Shown here piece after piece: positions 58,801 through 64,000 of a stretch of 64,000 bases of DNA (position 1 is the stretch's first letter; the number at the start of each line of letters is the position of its first letter). The position numbers and the translations under genes are program-made. This DNA comes from Epinephelus fuscoguttatus (lineage: Eukaryota; Chordata; Actinopteri; Perciformes; Serranidae). The stretch lies in the NCBI RefSeq assembly GCF_011397635.1, contig NC_064763.1, positions 22,519,437 through 22,583,436 of the forward strand, read 5' to 3'. The notes beneath the pieces were generated by a model. The model did not search any database, was not told the origin of the DNA, and saw only the letters and a program-made list of their open reading frames with translations.

Positions 58801-59368
58801 AAAAATCTCTTCCACCCAAACTCATCTGAGCAGTGACAAAATCAAGGTTTAGCATGTAATAATAATCAGGTATAAACAAAGGAGTTTGGGCTTGAAGATT
58901 TAACAAAAGATGCAGCTGTGTGAGCAGCATCGATTGATGCACGGCACAGGGTGCTCTTCACTAATTTGCGCTTTCTCTGACAGCTGATTGATGCATCACA
59001 CAGCAGACAGTAATTGGAGCATGTGTCCTCTTGTCGTCTCAGAGTGGAGGAAGTCAACTGGAACAAATGGAACAGCAACCTGGGCAAAATCGATGAGGAT
59101 CCCGGGTGCTGGGATCGAGACCACCAGCCTACCTCACACAGACTATCGAACAGACTAAACAGAGGTGCAGAAATGTGAACGCAGCCTCAGAAGTTTTTAT
59201 TGCTTTTCAAGCATCTCTCTGTGACAGGAAGGTAATCCACGTCTAGTAACATTCCCTCCTTTATCCACAGGGAGGAGCTGGAGAGACTTTTCCTTGGAAG
59301 GCAGTCTGTGGCGGCGGCAGACGCAGCAGTCCACAGAGATGACTCCTCTGAGCAGCACGCATGTCTAA
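43819..59368 (+). CDS. trpv1: TRPV1-type cation channel, 15 coding exons
   Basis: Tetrameric Ca2+-permeable channel for heat, acid and irritants in sensory neurons. Exons: 43819-44027, 44168-44325, 44418-44570, 47243-47380, 49001-49299, 50850-51026, 51107-51262, 51352-51447, 51541-51611, 54563-54728, 54812-54878, 56264-56601, 56683-56804, 59043-59164, 59271-59368. All GT-AG and in phase; 789 aa (mammals 838-839). Seen: ankyrin repeats about 90-340 ([34 protein letters not shown]); S1 404-424; S2 about 444-462; S3-S4 486-525; S5 about 546-566; pore filter GMGD (619-622); S6 about 634-658; IWKLQ; C-terminal WCFRVEEVNW and [11 protein letters not shown], which match mammalian TRPV1 and not TRPV4. 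The 5' exon starts at acceptor 43796 and its frame is open upstream of the ATG. Confidence 0.93.
44690..45600. repeat. Degenerate ~20-bp minisatellite in trpv1 intron 3
   Basis: The core GAATAAAGTCAAAATGTTGA, with variants GTCGAAATGTCGAGAATAAA, repeats for about 0.9 kb at a loose 18-21 bp period. Purine-rich on the plus strand and interrupted near 45485-45530 by unique sequence. No coding potential. Confidence 0.85.
46177..46282. repeat. Palindromic (CA)n-(TA)n-(TG)n hairpin 1
   Basis: CTTACATATACTGC followed by (AC)n, a short TA core, (GT)n and then GCAGTATATGTAAG: a near-perfect inverted repeat of about 106 bases. Open frames on both strands here are low-complexity artefacts. Confidence 0.9.
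46313..46725. repeat. Dispersed teleost repeat between the two hairpins
   Basis: Starts TTTGAAAGCGCCTTTCAGGAC and contains GTGAGTTCCAGAGTTGGGGA. The start resembles the fragment at 1535. No conserved protein is encoded. Confidence 0.55.
46784..46881. repeat. Palindromic (CA)n-(TA)n-(TG)n hairpin 2
   Basis: Same layout and same edges (CTTACATATACTGC ... GCAGTATATGTAAG) as hairpin 1, with a longer TA core. Confidence 0.9.
47985..48297 (-). mobile_element. tRNA-headed SINE, minus strand
   Basis: On the minus strand: head GGCAGTAGCTCAGTCCATAG, B-box-like region GAGGGTTGCAAGCTCAAGTT, and a tail with AATTTCCCCTCTGGGATTAA. Same family as 1723-1905. Confidence 0.75.
49560..50200 (+). repeat. Copy of the shpk-intron-5 long-TIR element body
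   Basis: TCAGACACTTA.AATAACAA.CTGAG and GGGAACATGCC are shared in the same orientation with 31990-32300. One arm only; truncated. Lies in trpv1 intron 5. Confidence 0.55.
50201..50849. other. trpv1 intron 5, end: no feature seen
   Basis: AT-rich unique DNA leading to a pyrimidine-rich acceptor (TTTGTCTGCAG). GGGTCCCTTAAGAAAGACAG and GGGAATCACTGCCC near 50615-50650 look like the end of an old hAT-type element. Confidence 0.3.
52464..52814 (+). mobile_element. SINE with perfect 14-bp target-site duplication
   Basis: Flanked by ATGGTTTTTGAAGG at 52450-52463 and 52815-52828. The body matches the copies at 11148 and 39231 (GTCCAAAGACATGCAGATTGG, GTCAGCTGGGATAGGCTCC) and it ends in a (GAAT)n tail. 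The tRNA head is 5' truncated. The perfect duplication indicates a young insertion. Confidence 0.9.
52855..53892 (-). mobile_element. GGCCAGTGTGTAA-terminus element, copy 2, inverted relative to copy 1
   Basis: Ends AGGGCCAGTGTGTAA and TTACACACTGGCCCT with TTAA on both sides (52851-52854 and 53893-53896). On the minus strand the exon-like frame starts at 53385 but meets an early stop after the EEL segment. The GTAAGT donor near 53107 is preserved. Lies antisense in trpv1 intron 9. Confidence 0.75.
54879..56263. other. trpv1 intron 11: no gene seen
   Basis: Unique intronic DNA with two similar AAAATGGC/AAGATGGCTGACTTC segments (near 55771 and 56199). No open frame with recognisable motifs and no clear transposon end. 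Confidence 0.35.
57424..58240 (-). repeat. Inverted copy of the 7380-7885 repeat family
   Basis: 57424-57720 is the reverse complement of 7435-7700. The right end TTAGCGGAAACGGGGCT near 58223-58239 resembles the family terminus. In trpv1 intron 13. Confidence 0.55.
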
Positions 59369-59647
59369 AGAGACAACAGAGAGTTTCCACTGTGGCTGCT
59401 CAGCCTGACTGACCTGAGCATCGAGGCATTCAAACCTAAAGACAGTATTCAGTTTCAGTTCCCTCAGAAATGTAACTGTGTGTGAACTGCCTCTCTGACT
59501 GACTGATACTCTCACATCAGGTTGATTTTAAATTCAGCATTTGAGGCAATATTTCACTGAGAGGAGCAGTGAGGAGGACTATATTAGTGATATTTGTTCA
59601 TCCGACTGATATAATGATGTAAAATAGTAGAATTTAGAATACATTTA
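59369..59647. other. trpv1: trpv1 3' UTR start
   Basis: Sequence after the TAA stop. No canonical polyadenylation hexamer before the inserted element at 59648, so the transcript may end inside or beyond that element. Confidence 0.4.
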
Positions 59648-60884
59648 AGGGACAGTTCAGCCCAAAAATACATATTTCAACTCTCACCTTTGGTACTTTT
59701 TACCAATCTAGATTTTTTTTTGGTGTGAGTTGTTGAGTGTTGGAGATACTGGCCGTAGAGATGTCTGCCTTCTCTCCAATATAATGGAACTAGACAGCAC
59801 TCGGCTTGTTAAAATTCCGAAAAAAATAAATTAAAAAAAAACGCAACAGCAATGTCTCTTTCCAGAAATCGTGACCCAGTTACTCAAAAATAATCCACAG
59901 ACTTTTGTTGTGTCTCAAATCAGATACGTATATAATTGATATTTTTATAATGATAATAACAATCATTTACAGTCTCTGTTATGTGGTGGTTGATCTGTTC
60001 CTCTGTTCGGAGGGTAAGGAGCTCCTGGACCTCGTTGTTTTCCCACGGTGCAGATTTTTTCAGCTGCTGTTGAGCTTCTTATTTGAGCTAGCTGCTAACT
60101 GCTAGCAGCTGCTTTTTAAGTTTCCCACTGTAGCTTGTACACGAAACACGTCATCAAAACGTGCTGTGCAACCCATGGTCTCATCCTGCCGGCTGTCCCT
60201 TTTATACAGACGGTTGTTTTGGCGCTGTTATGACCTCCAGTGCCGGCTTAAAGGTGTGACAACTCTGTGCACCCATTCCACACTTTTACCTTTTATAGGG
60301 AACGGAGAGGCCGACATAACGGCATGAAATTCCCGTCCAGAAGAGGCAGTGTAAAAGAACCTATTAACTCATTAGAACTGCTGGTGAAACAGCCAACAGT
60401 GTGAGCCACGGACATTCATAACGTGTCCTGAAAGCACGTTCATTTTTAATATACTATGTGCTTGTGACAGTGCAAGATACAAACATTAATGGTGTCCTCT
60501 GTAATGTTAGCTAGCTCATTGGTGTTAGATGTGCTAGCAGTAGATACACGCTTCCCTCTGCATGGTGATGCGGTTGCTGGTAGTAGTTCTGTAGAAAGAA
60601 AATAGTTCCAACATGAAACTTGTCACAACAAGGTCTGTGGATTGTCTTGAGTATCCAGGTCATGGTTTTTGGAAAGAGACATTGCTGCTGAGTTTTTCAA
60701 ATTTATGTTTTGCTGCTTTGAGCACCACAAGCCGAGTGCCATCTAGTTCCATTATACTGGAGAAAAGGCAGACATCTCTACGACCGATTTCTCCAACACT
60801 CGACAGCTTACACCAAACAATATAGACTGATAAATAGCTCTACAGTAAGATGAAGAATATTTGATTTGGGGTTGAACTGTCCCT
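59648..60884. mobile_element. TTAA-type foldback DNA element, copy 3
   Basis: Ends AGGGACAGTTCAGCCC and GGGGTTGAACTGTCCCT, bordered by TTTA/TTAA. Long arms (about 200 bp) pair: GTTGGAGATACTGGCCGTAG at the left matches the inverted stretch near 60775-60800. The cleanest copy of the three, without a nested element. Confidence 0.75.
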
Positions 60885-61719
60885 TTAAAAAATATAATCC
60901 AAAGGTTTCTACACATGCTGTTTCTGCCACCACCTGAACAGGATGCACATCCTCTCTGCAAAAAGGCCAAAACCTGCCGGCACCTCTGACATCGCTCAGA
61001 ATCCTTCATGGAGTAATACTGATTACGAAGGTGCTGATCCCGCCCTCCTGCTGTGTGCCCTTTATACGAGTCCCATTTTCATCACAGCCAGACAAGCTAA
61101 ATCTACTGCAGCCAGATAGTCCTGTGGATTTCACAGCTTGCTTTGTCTACTCTACTTCCTGTTTCCATTTGGCAGAGGCAGGCTCTGATAAATGGCATGA
61201 AAGCACAGCAATTGGTGCAACAATCGCTGCCTTCAGCACGAGCTGTCTCAGTTACAAATTATATATGGTTATGGCGGGCCTTTTTAAACCGCTCAGCAAC
61301 GTCTGAGGCTGATTATGTAAGAATCTGTGAATAGTACGTTACTTGAACTGTCAGACATGATGACAGTAGTTAAGTTGCTGTATCCAGTGTTGCCAGATCA
61401 GACTGACAAGTTTCCAGCCCAATCACGACTTCAATCCAATTCAGTGAAAACCAGCCTAAATCATAACTGGGTCAGAAACCAATGTAAAACAATTACATAC
61501 ACAATGTTATGTCAAATGTGTCAATGTTACACAAAGATAAAATGTCTGATAATTAATAGGGCTGGGACGATTTGCTTATCACTTGCCAATTTATATATGT
61601 ATTGTCATTTTCAAGTACTGCAACACATTCTTTGCAATTTTTGTTTAGTTTTTTAACACTAGACCACGGGGAAAAGTTGAATCGTACAGTTTCAAGAGAC
61701 GGTATATCATGAGACATAT

Positions 61720-61921
61720 TCCAAAAGTGGTGCAGACTTCCCTCTGTGTCACTGGTAATGAGAAAATACAGTGAGTGCTGGACAGAGCAGTGAGTGACAA
61801 CAACCCCACCCACATTTAAGAGTACTGTTTGCAGTGGAAACCTTAGGGTCTAGGTACCATGTCTGAAGGATCATTTATCCAAAGGTACCATACTGAAAGT
61901 GTTTGGTGAAAACGGGGCTTT
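61720..61921 (+). repeat. Right-end fragment of the GCCCC-terminus repeat
   Basis: CAGTGAGTGCTGGACAGAGC and CTAGGGTCTAGGTACCATGTCTGAAGG-type sequence matches 7700-7885 directly, ending GGTGAAAACGGGGC. Confidence 0.6.
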
Positions 61922-62639
61922 TGCCTCACTCTCTGCTACTAGGAGAACATTTGCAGAGATAAAAGCAGGCGGAAGCTCCAGGGATGGACTCAGTAACAGC
62001 TGTAGCAGCTTAAGTTCAGTCAACCCTAGCACCAGGGTTCACATTAGGCTGGGTCTAATCTGTGTAACAGCAGCAACAGAAAGTTTCATGATCTGGCGTG
62101 GAGTTTGAGCTGGGCTGGCTGAATTTGAGTTGCTATTTGAGAAGCTGAAGGTCAGTGTCCTCCGACCATCCACATTATCACTTCTGCGTTTGAAAATATT
62201 GAAAATTACTGAATTATATTATATTGAATTGAGGAATTATACCCCCCAAAATGCATCTCTGGTGTCGTGCTGCAACCACATTAAAGTCAAATACTGCCAT
62301 GAAGTGAGAACCCCATCCCCATCCCCCCTAAAATCCAACCTATTTAAAAACGGCAGTCCCTCCTCTGCATGTAAGCGGGGAAACTGTACTGTGCCTCTGA
62401 AAACTGAAAATTATTTTGAGAAGACACAATGCATGTGAAGAGTGTAAATTGACATGCCATCCCTTAGCATCTTAAACTGATGCTGGAGGGGTACCTGAAG
62501 CGTCACTGTTTGGCATGTAGAGCCACTGACAAAGTGTCGATATTTGACGAGTTGGGGGTCAAAAGTGGTTTGACTGGGAGGAAACCAGCCTAATACGGCA
62601 ACAGTAGAAAAGTTCACGTGTTGGCAGTGTCAGTTAACG

Positions 62640-63235
62640 TTGCAGATAATCCAAACTGCAGTTCAGACTCGTTTCAAAGCATAAATTAGAACTTTATTTT
62701 ATTATTACAATATTACAAAAAGAGTAGCACAACTCTCACGCTCTTGCCTCTTATCTGTCGTACAGAATGACACAAAGAAAGGCTCGTGGACCTTCTTCCA
62801 TTTCACAGCAATAGTACAAGAAACAAAGAAGAAAATAAAATTTAAATAACAAGCAAATCAAGTATTATAAATAGTCACAACTGCAAACTGAAGCTTTGAA
62901 ACTTGGGGAAAAAATGTTACAGCTCAGTAACTACACATTGCTAAAATATAGTATAATTACAAAATATTACTCCGTTTTCTTGCTTTCCATGATAAAGAAT
63001 CTCTAAGGAATTGCTCTGTCTATTCAACAAAACTTCAATAAAACAAAAAGACAAGAAAAAAAAAAGAAACCAAAAATTGCTGTTTCTGTGTTTCCTCACC
63101 GTTTCTTTCTCCTTATTATTTGGGGTTTTCATTAAAACCATGCTCATTTTCAAGGGAAGTCCAAGGACCGAACACTTAAGGCTTTTTAAGGGCTGTTAGG
63201 GAATTAGGTGAACAAAACATGGGCGTCATTGTGTT

Positions 63236-63269
<34 letters not shown>

Positions 63270-63277
63270 CCCTTTTT

Positions 63278-63312
<35 letters not shown>

Positions 63313-64000
63313 AACTCTACCCACATCAGCAGGCAACATTCACACACAATCGTTAAACTTTAAAGTTACAGTAGTCTAGTAGGTAAGCCAGTGTACAATA
63401 AAATAAACAATGCATTTGCTGTTTCACTTTAAACTTAAAAGTCAGTTTTGTTTACCTCCACGTGATCTTGCAAGTGATCAATTTGGTCTTTTTTCAAGCA
63501 GACTTCACATCAGAATCAGTAGCAACTACACACAACTTAATTCACTTAAGTTCCTGCTGTCAGGATCAAAACTCTGGTGAGGCTCGTAGTTTGACTCTAC
63601 GCGACATTAGATTATTTCTTCTGCTCCAGAGTTTCGTCCTCGTAACTAACCTTCTTCAATAACTGCAAAACAAATAATCTCAACATTCAAGTAATACATT
63701 TGTCATGGTTACAAAAACAAATCTGAAAAGGAAACAAACATTAAATGGCACATCTTCATAACAGTGTGTCCTTGTTTACATGACTTTGGCCATTTTTAGG
63801 TTAATCTTTCATGACTTTATCTGCACTAAACATTTCACAATCTTGTAGCAAAACCTTCCTGGCACTGACACAAAAGTTATTTTTTTTAATCACCTGAATT
63901 CATTGCAGCATTTTCCGCAGGACAGAGCATCACCTTTTCAACAAACCTGCTCCCTGCTGGATCTTGACTATGTACAAACAACCTGATTACATGCTTCCTT
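62640..64000 (-). other. Possible 3' UTR of a minus-strand gene beyond the window
   Basis: On the minus strand an AATAAA pair (plus-strand TTTATTTTATT at 62693-62703) could end a transcript coming from the right. The sequence 62700-64000 lacks recognisable transposons, unlike the rest of the window, and has no coding frame, as expected of a long UTR. (CA)n tracts lie at about 63237-63309. This is a guess from composition and signal only. The preceding 60885-62639 stretch holds no supported gene. Confidence 0.25.

Overview
This window is nuclear DNA of a ray-finned fish, most likely a percomorph teleost. The reasons are a four-gene block matching the P2RX5-EMC6-SHPK-TRPV1 neighbourhood known from human 17p13, GT-AG spliced genes with fish-like coding sequence, and a dense load of repeat types common in teleosts (tRNA-headed SINEs, an L2-type LINE remnant, hAT-like and TTAA-flanked non-autonomous DNA elements, long CA/TA tracts). 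There are no prokaryotic features, no CRISPR array and no viral genome.

Layout. 1-3600: decayed LINE, a SINE and a triplicated repeat unit, then the start of the first gene. 3605-17668 (+): p2rx5, a P2X ATP-gated channel in 12 coding exons (463 aa). Its introns hold a 1.5 kb AT-rich minisatellite, nested DNA elements and an intron 11 that is about 93% transposon. 17669-21060: 3' flank filled by a three-level nested transposon. 21218-21550 (-): emc6, intronless in its coding part, 110 aa. 23840-24472: shared upstream region between emc6 and shpk, probably a bidirectional promoter. 24473-34789 (+): shpk, sedoheptulokinase, 7 coding exons, 461 aa, with repeat-rich introns. 34790-43796: repeat-littered intergenic DNA that may contain a non-coding first exon of trpv1. 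43819-59368 (+): trpv1, 15 coding exons, 789 aa. 59369-64000: trpv1 3' flank with another TTAA-type element, then DNA that may be the 3' UTR of a minus-strand gene lying beyond the window.

The four genes share no single pathway: two are cation channels linked to ATP and heat/acid sensing, one is an ER membrane-insertion factor and one is a sugar kinase at the pentose-phosphate pathway. Their order and orientations match the human block, except that TAX1BP3 and CTNS, which lie between EMC6 and SHPK in mammals, are not visible here.

No wholly new gene system was found. The observations most worth a second look are: vanilloid-pocket and proton-site changes in TRPV1; a stop-free 81-nt intron just behind the TRPV1 pore exon; an intact P2RX5 exon 10; a retroposed 5' half of tRNA-Trp with target-site duplications; a Harbinger-like element whose empty site is present in the same window; and a TTAA-flanked element that carries an ATG-to-splice-donor exon and sits in two channel-gene introns in opposite orientations.
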